The notes under the pieces: model-generated | Databases searched by the model: none | The model's input: the letters and a program-made list of their open reading frames with translations, nothing else | What the model was told of the DNA's origin: nothing | Translations under genes and position numbers: made by a program | Shown here: positions 24,965 through 33,136 of the stretch, in pieces | Position numbering within the stretch: position 1 is the stretch's first letter | Layout: each line of letters opens with the position of its first letter | Assembly (NCBI RefSeq): GCF_001005085.2 | Contig: NZ_LBMU02000013.1 | Location: forward strand, 62,001-126,000 | DNA: 64,000 nucleotides | Reading direction: 5' to 3' | Origin: Streptomyces humi | GTDB lineage: Bacteria; Actinomycetota; Actinomycetes; Streptomycetales; Streptomycetaceae

Positions 24965-25567
24965 TCAGGGCAGCAGCGTCACCAGCCCGCTGTCCGGGTC
25001 GAGGCGCGCCGCGACCACCGCCGCTCCCGCGAACGCGGAGTCCGCCCTGATCGCGTCCCGCACCCACACCGCGTGGGCCCGCACGGTGTGGGCGGCCCAG
25101 TCCCCGGGCAGTGCCCCGGTCCGGCGGGCCGCCGGGGCGATCTCCTCGACGAGGAGCTCCAGGTGGCCGGGGACCGGTGCGCCGGTGCGAAGCCTGCCGA
25201 GGGTGGCGGCGACCGCCCCGCAGCCCTCGTGGCCGAGCACCACGACCAGCGGTACGCGCAGTTCTGCCACCCCGTACTGGATGGAGGCGAGCACCGCCTC
25301 GTCCAGCACCTGCCCGGCCGTCCTCATGCACAGCAGGGCGCCGAGGTCCTGGTCGAAGAGCAGCTCGGGCAGGACCCCGGAGTCGACGCAGTCCAGGACG
25401 ACGGCGAACGGCCGCTGCGCGGGCACCCGGCCGCGGCGTGCGCGGCCGGTGGCGTAACGGCGGTTGCCCGCCAGGAGTTCGTCGAGGGCGGCGCTGGTCG
25501 AGGCGGGGGCGGCGGCCGGCGCGCCGACGGCGGTGGCCGTCGGAAAGGCCCTGGGGTTCGAGGCCAT
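24965..25567 (-). CDS. Beta-carbonic anhydrase homologue with altered active site
   Basis: 200 residues. The zinc ligands are in place: Cys60 in LDCVDSGV, His113 and Cys116 in LGHEGCGAV. The normal CxDSR motif reads C60-V-D-S-G64, so the arginine of the Asp-Arg catalytic dyad is replaced by glycine (codon GGG). The N-terminal ~25 residues are Ala/Pro-rich and possibly unstructured; ALDELLAGNRRYATG is the usual helix. The protein may be a poor CO2 hydratase or a carbonic-anhydrase-like protein with another role. It is a single gene with no transporter neighbour. Confidence 0.85.
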   Translation of the reverse strand: MASNPRAFPTATAVGAPAAAPASTSAALDELLAGNRRYATGRARRGRVPAQRPFAVVLDCVDSGVLPELLFDQDLGALLCMRTAGQVLDEAVLASIQYGVAELRVPLVVVLGHEGCGAVAATLGRLRTGAPVPGHLELLVEEIAPAARRTGALPGDWAAHTVRAHAVWVRDAIRADSAFAGAAVVAARLDPDSGLVTLLP

Positions 25568-25697
25568 GACGCTTCCTCAGCTGCTGGGGCCGGTGGACCG
25601 TCATCACTGTACGGGGCGGAAACGTCACTCTCCGTGCCGATTTAACGATCCTTGGCCGGATCATCGCCCGCCCGATACCCGGTCCGACGCCTGCGGG

Positions 25698-26627
25698 TCA
25701 GGCCAGACCGTGCTGCTTCGCGTACGCGTCCGCCACGTCCTCCGGGTCCTTCTTGTCGTTGTCGACCTGGCTGTTGAGCTGGGTGAGCTGCTCGGTGGTG
25801 AGGATGTTGCCGAGCCGGGCGAGGGCCTTGCGGACCGTGTCGTCGGCCTTGCGGTCGGCGATCAGCGGGACGATGTGCTGGCTGGGGATCAGGTTCTTCG
25901 GGTCCGCCAGCACCACCCAGCCGTTGGCCGCGATGTCGGTGTCGGTGGTGAACAGGTTCGCCACGTCCACGTCGCCCTTCTTCAGCGCGCCCTTGACCAG
26001 CGGCCCGTCCGAGTCGAGCGACTTGAACTCCTTGAACTCGACGCCGTACACCTCCTGGAGCCCGACCGCCCCCACCCGGCGCTTCTTCACCTCGGGCGCG
26101 GCCCCGATGACCAGCCTGCCGTTCTGCTTGGCCAGGTCGGCGAGAGAGGTCAGGCCGTACTTCCGGGCGGTCGCCCGGGTGACCACGAAGCAGTCGGAGT
26201 CGGCGGCCTGGCCGTAGGGCAGCACCTGGAGCCCGGCCGGCAGCGCCAGGGTGAGCGCGTTCTGCATGGTGCCGGGCTCGGACGAGTCGTCCTTCGGGGC
26301 CAGGTAGTTGAGGAGGGCTCCCTGGTACTCGGGCAGCAGGTCGATGTCGCCGGCCTTGAGCGCGGGGATCACGATCTCCCGGGTGCCGAGGTTCGGGCGG
26401 ACCTTCACCTGGACGCCGGCCTTCCTGAGCGCGGCCGCGTACAGGTAGCCGAGCACCTGGTTCTCGGTGAAATTGGCGGTGCCGATGGTGATCCCGCCCT
26501 TGCTGGAGCCGCCGCCGGCGGTCGAGCCGCTGCTCTCGTTCAGGGAGGTGATGCCGCTGGAGCAGGCGGAGAGGGTGGTGACGGATCCGGCGGCGAGCAG
26601 GCCACCGAGGAGGGTACGACGGTTCAT
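25698..26627 (-). CDS. opuCC: OpuC-type osmoprotectant-binding lipoprotein
   Basis: 309 residues. Lipoprotein signal with lipobox LSAC (Cys ~22), Ser/Gly-rich tether, then a type II periplasmic-binding domain of the QAT family (GITIGTANFTENQVLGYLYAA; DIDLLPEYQGALLNYL; ANLFTTDTDIAANGWVVLADP). It binds glycine betaine, choline or carnitine at the cell surface and delivers it to the permeases encoded just upstream. It is last of a four-gene operon read leftward from 29020. Confidence 0.92.
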   Translation of the reverse strand: MNRRTLLGGLLAAGSVTTLSACSSGITSLNESSGSTAGGGSSKGGITIGTANFTENQVLGYLYAAALRKAGVQVKVRPNLGTREIVIPALKAGDIDLLPEYQGALLNYLAPKDDSSEPGTMQNALTLALPAGLQVLPYGQAADSDCFVVTRATARKYGLTSLADLAKQNGRLVIGAAPEVKKRRVGAVGLQEVYGVEFKEFKSLDSDGPLVKGALKKGDVDVANLFTTDTDIAANGWVVLADPKNLIPSQHIVPLIADRKADDTVRKALARLGNILTTEQLTQLNSQVDNDKKDPEDVADAYAKQHGLA

Positions 26628-26638
26628 CTCGGGGTTCC

Positions 26639-27337
26639 CTAGGCGGTGCGGGTGGGGGTCCCCCCGCTCGAGCGAAGTCGAGAGTGGGGGAGGAAGAGGA
26701 AGCGCTGGAGGGTGCTCAGGAGCAGGTCGAGGACGACGGCGACGAGGGCGACCAGCACCGCGCCGCCGAGCACCTGGACGAGGTCGCGCTGGGCGAGTCC
26801 GTCGAAGACGTAGCGGCCGAGGCCGCCGAAGGAGACGTACGCGGCGATGGTGGCCGTGGCGACGACCTGGATCAGCGCGAGCCGCAGGCCGGTCATGATC
26901 AGGGGGAGCGCCAGCGGCAGTTCGACCTGGAGGAGGACCTGGTGGCCGCGCATCCCCTGGCCGCGGGCGGCGTCGCGGACGTCCGGGTCGACGGCGGTCA
27001 TCCCGGCGTAGGTGTTGGTGACGATCGCCGGGACCGCGAGGGCCACCAGCGCCACGTACACCGGCAGCATGGACAGGCCGCCCGCCAGGAAGACCAGGAC
27101 CACCAGGCCGACGGTCGGCAGCGCGCGCCCGAAGGACGCCAGGTTGATGGCGAGGAACGCGCCCTTGCCGGTGTGCCCGATCAGCAGCCCGACCGGGAGG
27201 CCGATCGCGGCGGCGATCAGGGTGGCGAGCAGCGAGTACTGGAGGTGCTCGGTGAGGCGGTGGGCGATGCCGTCCTGGCCGGCCCACTGGGAGGCGCTGG
27301 TCAGCCAGGTGCCGAGGTTCTTGATGAGTTCGAACAT
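26639..27337 (-). CDS. opuCD: OpuC-type osmoprotectant permease (second subunit)
   Basis: 232-residue inner-membrane permease with five to six helices and the EAA-type loop (DAARGQGMRGHQVLLQVELPLALPLIMTG). The last ~15 residues (PHSRLRSSGGTPT) are encoded by a palindromic Streptomyces repeat at ~26657-26692, so the native C-terminus has been replaced or extended. It pairs with the permease at 27339. The two genes are one base apart. Confidence 0.9.
   Translation of the reverse strand: MFELIKNLGTWLTSASQWAGQDGIAHRLTEHLQYSLLATLIAAAIGLPVGLLIGHTGKGAFLAINLASFGRALPTVGLVVLVFLAGGLSMLPVYVALVALAVPAIVTNTYAGMTAVDPDVRDAARGQGMRGHQVLLQVELPLALPLIMTGLRLALIQVVATATIAAYVSFGGLGRYVFDGLAQRDLVQVLGGAVLVALVAVVLDLLLSTLQRFLFLPHSRLRSSGGTPTRTA
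26657..26692. repeat. REP-like GC-rich palindromic repeat, copy 2 (class A), inside a gene end
   Basis: gtccccccgctcgagcgaagtcgagagtggggg: C-run, CTCGA/TCGAG core and G-run make a near palindrome. It forms the last codons of the permease gene ending at 26639. Confidence 0.7.
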
Positions 27338-27338
27338 C

Positions 27339-27980
27339 TCAGGCTCGCCTCCTGCGCCACGGGGTGAGGACGTACTGGAGGGCCACCAGCAGCGCGTCCG
27401 CGACCACGGCGAGCAGGATCGTGAGCACCACGCCCACGATCACCGGGGTCGGGAAGTCGCGCTGGAAGCCGTCGGTGAAGAGCTGGCCGAGGCCGCCGTC
27501 GCCGATGTAGGTGGCGACGGACACCAGGGAGATCGACATGACGGTGGCGATCCGGACGCCCGCGAAGATCACCGGCAGGGCGAGCGGGAACTCGACGGTG
27601 AGGAGGGTGCGCAGCGGGCGGGTGCCCATCGCCTTCGCCGCCTCCTTGGTCTTCGCCGGGACCGAGTCCAGGCCCTCGACCGTGTTCCGCAGCAGCACCA
27701 CCAGGGTGTAGACGGTCAGGCCGATGACGGTGGTGGTCCGGGTCAGGCCGCTGACCGGCAGCAGCAGGACGAAGATCGCGATCGAGGGGATCGTGAAGAG
27801 CACGTTGGACAGGCCGAGCAGGAAGCCGCGCAGCGGACGGACCCGGTGGGCGAGCACCGCGAGCGGCAGCGAGATCACCAGGCCGAGGAAGACGGCGGTC
27901 ATGGCGGCCTGGAGGTGGGAGAGGGTGAGGCTGGTCAGATCGTCGGTGTGGTCGCCTATCCACGACCAGTCCACGGTCAT
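27339..27980 (-). CDS. opuCB: OpuC-type osmoprotectant permease (first subunit)
   Basis: 213 residues with about six membrane helices (AAMTAVFLGLVISLPLAVLAH; LLGLSNVLFTIPSIAIFVLLL) and the permease loop KEAAKAMGTRPLRTLLTVEFPLALP. Its start overlaps the stop of the ATPase gene by four bases (27977-27980), showing translational coupling. Together with the downstream permease it forms the transmembrane channel. Confidence 0.92.
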   Translation of the reverse strand: MTVDWSWIGDHTDDLTSLTLSHLQAAMTAVFLGLVISLPLAVLAHRVRPLRGFLLGLSNVLFTIPSIAIFVLLLPVSGLTRTTTVIGLTVYTLVVLLRNTVEGLDSVPAKTKEAAKAMGTRPLRTLLTVEFPLALPVIFAGVRIATVMSISLVSVATYIGDGGLGQLFTDGFQRDFPTPVIVGVVLTILLAVVADALLVALQYVLTPWRRRRA

Positions 27981-29020
27981 GCGGCCACCGCCCGGGCCTC
28001 GGTGTGGGCCTGGCCGGCGTGCACGTGGATGTCGTCGCGGGACGAGACGCCGGTGAGGACGCCCTCGGCGTCGACCCGGGCGACGAGCCCGGTCGGGGAG
28101 GCGATCGACTCATCGAGGGCCGAGAGCAGCGAGTCGGTGTCCTTGAGCGCCCGCACCGGGAGTTCGGCGTCCGTGGACTTCGACGCCCAGTGCAGCGGCC
28201 TGCGTCCGGCGTCGAGTACGAGGCTCCAGGCGCCGCCCTCGGGAGCCGGGCCCTGCGGGACGCCGGCCAGGGTCCTCAGCGAGAGCAGCTTCAGGCCGCG
28301 CTCGGCGCCGAGGAAGTCGGCCACGAAGTCGTCGGCCGGGCGGGCCAGGAGTTCGGCGGGCGGGGCGCACTGGACCAGGTGGCCGCCGGTGCGGAAGATC
28401 GCGATGCGGTCGCCGAGCCGGACGGCCTCGTCGACGTCGTGGGTGACGAAGACGATGGTCTTGTTCAACTCCTTCTGGAGCCGCAGCAGTTCGTCCTGGA
28501 GCTGGGTACGCACCACCGGGTCGACGGCGCCGAACGGCTCGTCCATCAGCAGTACCGGCGGGTCGGCGGCGAGTGCGCGGGCGACGCCGACGCGCTGCTG
28601 CTGGCCGCCGGAGAGCTGGTGCGGGTAGCGCTTGCCCGCGTCGGCGGCGAGGCCGACCGTCTCCAGGAGTTCGGCGGCGCGGGCGCGGGCCTTCTTCCGG
28701 TTCCAGCCGAGGAGCAGCGGGACGGTGGCGATGTTGTCGAGCACCGTGCGGTGCGGGAAGAGGCCGGCCTGCTGGATGACGTACCCGATGGAACGGCGGA
28801 GTTCGGCGGCGTCCTGCCGGGTGACGTCCTCGCCGTTGACCCTGATCGTGCCGGAGGTCGGCTCGATCATTCGGTTGATCATCCGCAGGGTGGTGGTCTT
28901 GCCGCATCCGGAGGAGCCGACGAGGACGGTCACCCCGCCCTCCGGCATCTCCAGGGAGAGATCATGTACTGCTGTCGTGCCGTTGGGGAAGCGCTTGTGG
29001 ACCGCGTCGAACTGGATCAT
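27977..29020 (-). CDS. opuCA: OpuC-type osmoprotectant ATP-binding protein
   Basis: 347 residues. Walker A GSSGCGKTT (~36), signature LSGGQQQRVGVARAL (~135), Walker B VLLMDEPFGAVDP and switch VTHDVDEAV. A C-terminal CBS-type regulatory region (~275-340: VRALKDTDSLLSALDES, LVARVDAEGVLTGVSSRDDI) is the ionic-strength/c-di-AMP sensing part in this family. It is the first gene of the four-gene importer operon. The putative promoter lies between 29021 and 29161, shared with the divergent histidase-like gene. Confidence 0.93.
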   Translation of the reverse strand: MIQFDAVHKRFPNGTTAVHDLSLEMPEGGVTVLVGSSGCGKTTTLRMINRMIEPTSGTIRVNGEDVTRQDAAELRRSIGYVIQQAGLFPHRTVLDNIATVPLLLGWNRKKARARAAELLETVGLAADAGKRYPHQLSGGQQQRVGVARALAADPPVLLMDEPFGAVDPVVRTQLQDELLRLQKELNKTIVFVTHDVDEAVRLGDRIAIFRTGGHLVQCAPPAELLARPADDFVADFLGAERGLKLLSLRTLAGVPQGPAPEGGAWSLVLDAGRRPLHWASKSTDAELPVRALKDTDSLLSALDESIASPTGLVARVDAEGVLTGVSSRDDIHVHAGQAHTEARAVAA

Positions 29021-29161
29021 GAGATGTCCCTTGCCCGGCTGTATAACGTCATGCAGAGTTCTTGGTGTGTGAATAGCTTGTCAACGGTCTGGCGTTAATC
29101 CGCCGTAACAGATGACCGAGGGGCAAGATCCAATGTCCGGGTTGAGGGGAGTTTGGGCGTG

Positions 29162-30670
29162 ATGTCGTCTCATATCGTGGACGCGATCGGAACTGCTCAT
29201 TCCGGTCTGGTGGTCCTCGACGGCATCGGCATGGGGGTCGACGACGTCGTACGCCTCGCCGACGGCACCGCCCGGCCGGTCCCCGGCACGGACGCGATGC
29301 GCCGTGCCGAGGAGTCCTGGGACGCGGCCCGGCAGATCGCCGCGACCGGCCGCGTCTACGGCCGTTCCACCGGCGTCGGCGCCAACCGGAACGAGGACGT
29401 CCCCACCGAGGCGGCCGCCGGTCACGGCCTGCGGCTGCTGCGCAGCCACGCCGGCGCCATCGGCGACGAGCTGCCCGCCCGGCAGGTACGCGCGATGCTC
29501 GCGGTCCGCGCCAACCAGCTGCTGGCGGGCGGCGCCGGGCTGCGGCCCAGCGTCATCACCGCCCTGTGCGAGGCACTGGAGTCCGGCGCGCATCCGGTCG
29601 TCAACGAGTTCGGGTCGGTCGGCACCGGCGACATCGCGGCGCTCGCGCAGATGGGCCTCGCCCTGGCGGGGGAGCACCCCTGGCGGGGCGCGACGCCACC
29701 CGAGCCGCAGCCCCTCGACAACAACGACGCCCTCGCCCTGATCAGCAGCAACGCCCTCACCCTCGGCCAGTCCGCGCTCGCCCTGCGCGAACTGCGCGGC
29801 CTGATCGAGGCCACCCAGGTGGTGGCGGCCCTGTCCCTGCTCGCCGTCGACGGCTCCCACGAGGCGTACGCGGCCCCCGTGCACGCGGCCCGCCCGCACC
29901 GGGGCAGCGCCGAGGTCGCCCGCCGGATGCGGGAACTGATCGGCGCCGCCGACCGGCCCACCCCGCCGCTCGGCCGGATCCAGGACCCGTACGGCTTCCG
30001 CTGCCTGCCCCAGATCCACGGCCCCGCCCTCGACGCGGCCGACGCCCTGGAACAGGTGCTCGCGATCGAGATCAACGCCGCCGCCGAGAACCCCCTCATC
30101 TCGGTCGAGGACCTCGCCGCCTACCACCACGGCGGCTTCTACCAGGCCCAGCTCGCCCTCGCCCTGGACCACTTCCGGCTCGCCGTCACCCAGGTCGCCC
30201 GGCTGTCCACGTCCCGCCTGTCCACCCTCAACGAGCCCGCCTACACCCGGCTGCGCCCCTTCCTCGCCGACCAGGAGCCCGCCTCCTCCGGCGTGATGAT
30301 CCTGGAGTACGCCGCCGGCGCCGCCCTCGGCGACCTGCGCGCCTTCTCCGCGCCCGCCTCCCTCGGGCACGCTGTACTCTCCCGAGGCGTCGAGGAGCAG
30401 GCCAGTTTCGCCTCGCTCGCCGCCCGTCAAACGCTGCGCGCCTGCCGTGCGTACCGTCTGGTGGTCGGCTGCGAACTCGTCGCCGCCGTACGGGCGCTGC
30501 GCCAGCGCGACCTGAGCCCCGAACCCGGGCTCGGGGCGGGTCTGGCGCTGGAGCTCGCCGAGGCGGCGCTGGAGGCGGACCCGGCCGACCGGCCGCTCAC
30601 CGACGACGTCACCGCGGCGGCCGGGCTGCTCGACCGGTTCACGGACATCTGGAGGGGGAGCACGTCATGA
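29162..30670 (+). CDS. Aromatic amino acid lyase (histidase-like) lacking the MIO-forming triad
   Basis: 502 residues with the overall histidine/phenylalanine ammonia-lyase fold: YGRSTGVGANRNE (~66, matching the Tyr loop), NDALALISSNALTLGQ (~195), RIQDPYGFRCLPQIHG (~275), NPLIS (~305) and VEEQASFASLA (~405). The prosthetic MIO group normally arises from Ala-Ser-Gly in GSVGASGD. Here residues 151-157 read GSVGTGD, one residue short and without the triad. Standard lyase chemistry should be impossible. The gene overlaps the RpiR regulator by four bases and is 1.5 kb from the Roadblock operon and 5 kb from hutU. A binding protein, or an enzyme with different chemistry, is likely. Confidence 0.85.
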   Translation: MSSHIVDAIGTAHSGLVVLDGIGMGVDDVVRLADGTARPVPGTDAMRRAEESWDAARQIAATGRVYGRSTGVGANRNEDVPTEAAAGHGLRLLRSHAGAIGDELPARQVRAMLAVRANQLLAGGAGLRPSVITALCEALESGAHPVVNEFGSVGTGDIAALAQMGLALAGEHPWRGATPPEPQPLDNNDALALISSNALTLGQSALALRELRGLIEATQVVAALSLLAVDGSHEAYAAPVHAARPHRGSAEVARRMRELIGAADRPTPPLGRIQDPYGFRCLPQIHGPALDAADALEQVLAIEINAAAENPLISVEDLAAYHHGGFYQAQLALALDHFRLAVTQVARLSTSRLSTLNEPAYTRLRPFLADQEPASSGVMILEYAAGAALGDLRAFSAPASLGHAVLSRGVEEQASFASLAARQTLRACRAYRLVVGCELVAAVRALRQRDLSPEPGLGAGLALELAEAALEADPADRPLTDDVTAAAGLLDRFTDIWRGSTS

Positions 30671-31509
30671 GCGTGACCGACAGCCCTGCGACACGGTTGC
30701 AGGCGCTCTTCGAGGGGCACCGGCTCACGCCGACCCAGCGGCGCATCGCGCACAGCATGGTGCGGCGCGCCGCCGACGTGCCCTTCCTGTCCAGCGTGGA
30801 GCTGGCCGAACTGGCCGGGGTCAGCCAGCCCTCCGTGACCCGGTTCGCGGTCGCCCTGGGCTTCGACGGCTACCCGGCGCTGCGCAGGCACCTGCGCGAG
30901 GTGGTGCCCGCCGAGCAGACGGCCGGCAACGGTTCGTACAACGAGTACCAGGAAGCCGTCGAGGCCGAGATCGAGAACCTCCGGCACCTCGCCGAGGTGC
31001 TCGCCGACCCCCGTCCCGTGCAGCAGGCGGGGCGGCTGCTGGCCGCCTCCAGGCCGCTGCCGGTGCTCGGGCTGCGCGCCGCCGCCTCCCAGGCGTACGG
31101 CTTCGCCTACTTCGCCGCCAAGGTCCACCCGGACGTCCGGCTGCTCAACGAGGGCGGCACGATGATCCACGACCGCATCGACGCGGCCGTCCTCGCCGGT
31201 GCCTCCACCCTGCTCTGCTTCGCGCTGCCCCGGCACCCCCGCGAGGTCGTGGACACCCTCGGCTACGCCAAGGAGGCCGGGCTGACCGTCGTCACCGTCG
31301 CCGACTCCGCCTTCGCGCCCGTGGCCAAGGTCTCCGACCTGCTGCTGCCGGCCGCCGTCGGCACCGGGCTCGCCTTCGACACGGCCTGCGCGCCGATGCT
31401 GCTCGGCCGGGTGCTCCTGGAGGCCATGTGCGACGACCTGCCGGGCGCGCAGGCCCGCCTGGAGGAGTTCGACGCGCGGGCGGCGGTACGGGGCCTGTTC
31501 GTGGAGTGA
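30667..31509 (+). CDS. MurR/RpiR-family regulator with SIS domain
   Basis: 280 residues. N-terminal HTH-6 domain (LTPTQRRIAHSMVRRAADV, SVELAELAGVSQPSVTRFAVALGFDGYPALRRHL) followed by a SIS sugar-phosphate-binding domain (~125-260: VLGLRAAASQAYGFAYFAAKV, LCFALPRHPREVVDTLGYAKEAGLTVV). ATGA overlap with the histidase-like gene indicates coupled translation. The regulator probably controls that gene, or the hut genes, in response to a pathway ligand. Confidence 0.91.
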   Translation: MSVTDSPATRLQALFEGHRLTPTQRRIAHSMVRRAADVPFLSSVELAELAGVSQPSVTRFAVALGFDGYPALRRHLREVVPAEQTAGNGSYNEYQEAVEAEIENLRHLAEVLADPRPVQQAGRLLAASRPLPVLGLRAAASQAYGFAYFAAKVHPDVRLLNEGGTMIHDRIDAAVLAGASTLLCFALPRHPREVVDTLGYAKEAGLTVVTVADSAFAPVAKVSDLLLPAAVGTGLAFDTACAPMLLGRVLLEAMCDDLPGAQARLEEFDARAAVRGLFVE

Positions 31510-31603
31510 ACCGCCGTCGGACGGTTCTCTAAGGCTCGTCTCACGTTCGGTCGTTAGCGTCCCGCCCTACGGACGGAACGGCACCTGCGAGGAGGCAGCG
31601 GAC

Positions 31604-32206
31604 ATGGCGCGTGCGGGACGGGAAGGGCGCGGCGGACAGGGACTGGCGCGGGTGGCCGTGGTGGTACGGGCCGGGGCCGCGCCCCTGTGGTGGGCGGGGG
31701 TCTTCGCGGCGGGCGTCGGCGTGCTGCCCCCTGGCGTCACCGGGCGGCGGATCGGCGTGCTGGCCGGGGCCGCGCTGTTCCTCGTCGGCGCCGCCGTCGT
31801 GGCCTACGTCCGCCGCAGGCGGTACACCGTGCTGGTGCGCGGCGCCGCCCGGGCCGGCAAGCACGACGTCCTCCAGGACCGGGCCGTGACCGTGCGCAAC
31901 TGGCGCCGGGGCCACCGCTGGTGGCTGCTGCTGGCTTTCGCCGTCGCCCTCGGCAGCTCCTTCGCGGTGCCCGCGGCGGGCGGCCTGCTGCTGGCCGGCG
32001 CCGGTACCGGGCTGCGCCTGAAGGCGGCCTGGCTGGGGCGCCGGGAGAGGGCCGCGGACCAGCTGATGTGGGTGCGGGTCGACTGGCTCGGCAAGCGCGG
32101 CGGCCGTCCGGCCGGCAAGGCCGTCAAGGCGTACCGCGGTACCGGCATCGCGGCGGGCGACGCGTCCCCGGGCGGGGCCCGCCGCCGCACCGCGGCGCTG
32201 GTCTGA
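31604..32206 (+). CDS. Hypothetical membrane protein
   Basis: 200 residues. Two hydrophobic hairpins: ~20-66 (APLWWAGVFAAGVGVLPPG, then IGVLAGAALFLVGAAVVAYV) and ~103-135 (WWLLLAFAVALGSSFAVPAAGGLLLAGAG). They are separated by a basic cytoplasmic loop (RRRRYTVLVRGAARAGK). The C-terminal tail is Arg/Lys-rich. No family recognised. Its stop is seven bases from the stop of the converging Roadblock operon. Confidence 0.75.
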   Translation: MARAGREGRGGQGLARVAVVVRAGAAPLWWAGVFAAGVGVLPPGVTGRRIGVLAGAALFLVGAAVVAYVRRRRYTVLVRGAARAGKHDVLQDRAVTVRNWRRGHRWWLLLAFAVALGSSFAVPAAGGLLLAGAGTGLRLKAAWLGRRERAADQLMWVRVDWLGKRGGRPAGKAVKAYRGTGIAAGDASPGGARRRTAALV

Positions 32207-32213
32207 GGCCCGG

Positions 32214-32588
32214 TCAGACCTCCAGGTCCTCCTCGATCCTCTTCAGCTGGTGCCGGGCCATCGCCAGGTTGGCGCGGGAGGCGTCGAGCACCAGGTAGAG
32301 GAAGAGACCGTTGCCGCCGCGGCCCTTGAGCAGGCGGATCAGGTGGTACGCGTTGGAGAGCGTGATCAGGATGTCCTCGATCTCGCCCTTGAGGCCGAGG
32401 TGCTCCATGGTGCGCATCTTGGCGCGGATCACGTCGGTGTTGCCGGCGGCGGCCACGTTCAGGTCGAAGGTCTTGCTGCCGCCCATCGTGCCGAGCGCCA
32501 TCCCGCTGGTGTAGTCGACGAGCGCGACGCCGGTGGCGCCCTCGATGGAGGTCAGGCACTCTTTCAGCGCGGTTTCGGTGTTGGCCAT
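32214..32588 (-). CDS. Roadblock/LC7-domain protein (small, distal gene)
   Basis: 124 residues covering a single Roadblock/LC7 domain: TALKECLTSIEGATGVALVDYTSGMALGTMGG, an acidic-basic helix, then a beta-hairpin DILITLSNAYHLIRLLKG and a closing helix. Proteins of this fold usually act as GTPase-activating or scaffold partners of small Ras-like GTPases. In Streptomyces conservons they lie next to a sensor kinase and a GTPase; neither is encoded here. Last of the leftward four-gene operon starting at 34317. AAAGGA precedes the ATG. Confidence 0.86.
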   Translation of the reverse strand: MANTETALKECLTSIEGATGVALVDYTSGMALGTMGGSKTFDLNVAAAGNTDVIRAKMRTMEHLGLKGEIEDILITLSNAYHLIRLLKGRGGNGLFLYLVLDASRANLAMARHQLKRIEEDLEV

Positions 32589-32604
32589 GACTTTCTGGTT
32601 CCTT

Positions 32605-33105
32605 TCAACTGTCGGTTGCGGTGCGCGCGTCGGTGGTGGTGCTGGTCCGTGGCGTGCGCGTGGTTCTGGTCCGTGTGGTGGTGGCGCGGGCCGGTCGCAG
32701 GGCCTTGGCGGCGGCCTCGGCGGCGTCGACCAGTTCCCCGATCCGGGCGGCGGCGCGGCGGCCCTCCAGATGCAGCCGGCCCACGTTGACCCGGTCCTCG
32801 GCGAGCAGGGTGAGCACGGCGCTGCGGCCGGCGGCGTAGGTGGCGACATAGCCGTCCTCGCCGCGCACCAGCAGCTCCCTGAGCTCGCCCTTGCCGGTGG
32901 CGTCGGCGACCCGTACGGCGACCCCGAGCTCGGCCGCGGTCAGGGCGGCCAGGCCCTCCGGATCGACGCCGGGACAGTCGTGGGCGACGACGAGGCCGTC
33001 GACCCCGGCCGCCAGGGCGCCGGTGAACTGCGGCATCCGGGTGCGTAACCGGCGCAGTTCGTCGAGGACGGCCTCTCTGTCGGAGCTGCCGGATTCTGCC
33101 GCCAT
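32605..33105 (-). CDS. Roadblock/LC7-domain protein with TTA codon
   Basis: 166 residues. Roadblock domain at ~10-130: VLDELRRLRTRMPQFTGALAAGVDGLVVAHD, ALTAAELGVAVRVADATGKGELRELLVRGEDGYVATYAAG. A Thr/Arg repeat tail (TTTRTRTTRTPRTSTTT, ~143-160) is low-complexity. Leu20 is encoded by TTA (33046-33048 on the + strand reads taa). Translation should therefore need the bldA tRNA. GGAGA stands 7 bases before ATG 33105. Confidence 0.86.
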   Translation of the reverse strand: MAAESGSSDREAVLDELRRLRTRMPQFTGALAAGVDGLVVAHDCPGVDPEGLAALTAAELGVAVRVADATGKGELRELLVRGEDGYVATYAAGRSAVLTLLAEDRVNVGRLHLEGRRAAARIGELVDAAEAAAKALRPARATTTRTRTTRTPRTSTTTDARTATDS

Positions 33106-33136
33106 CAGCTGTCTCCTCTCGGCGGGGCGGTGCCGT

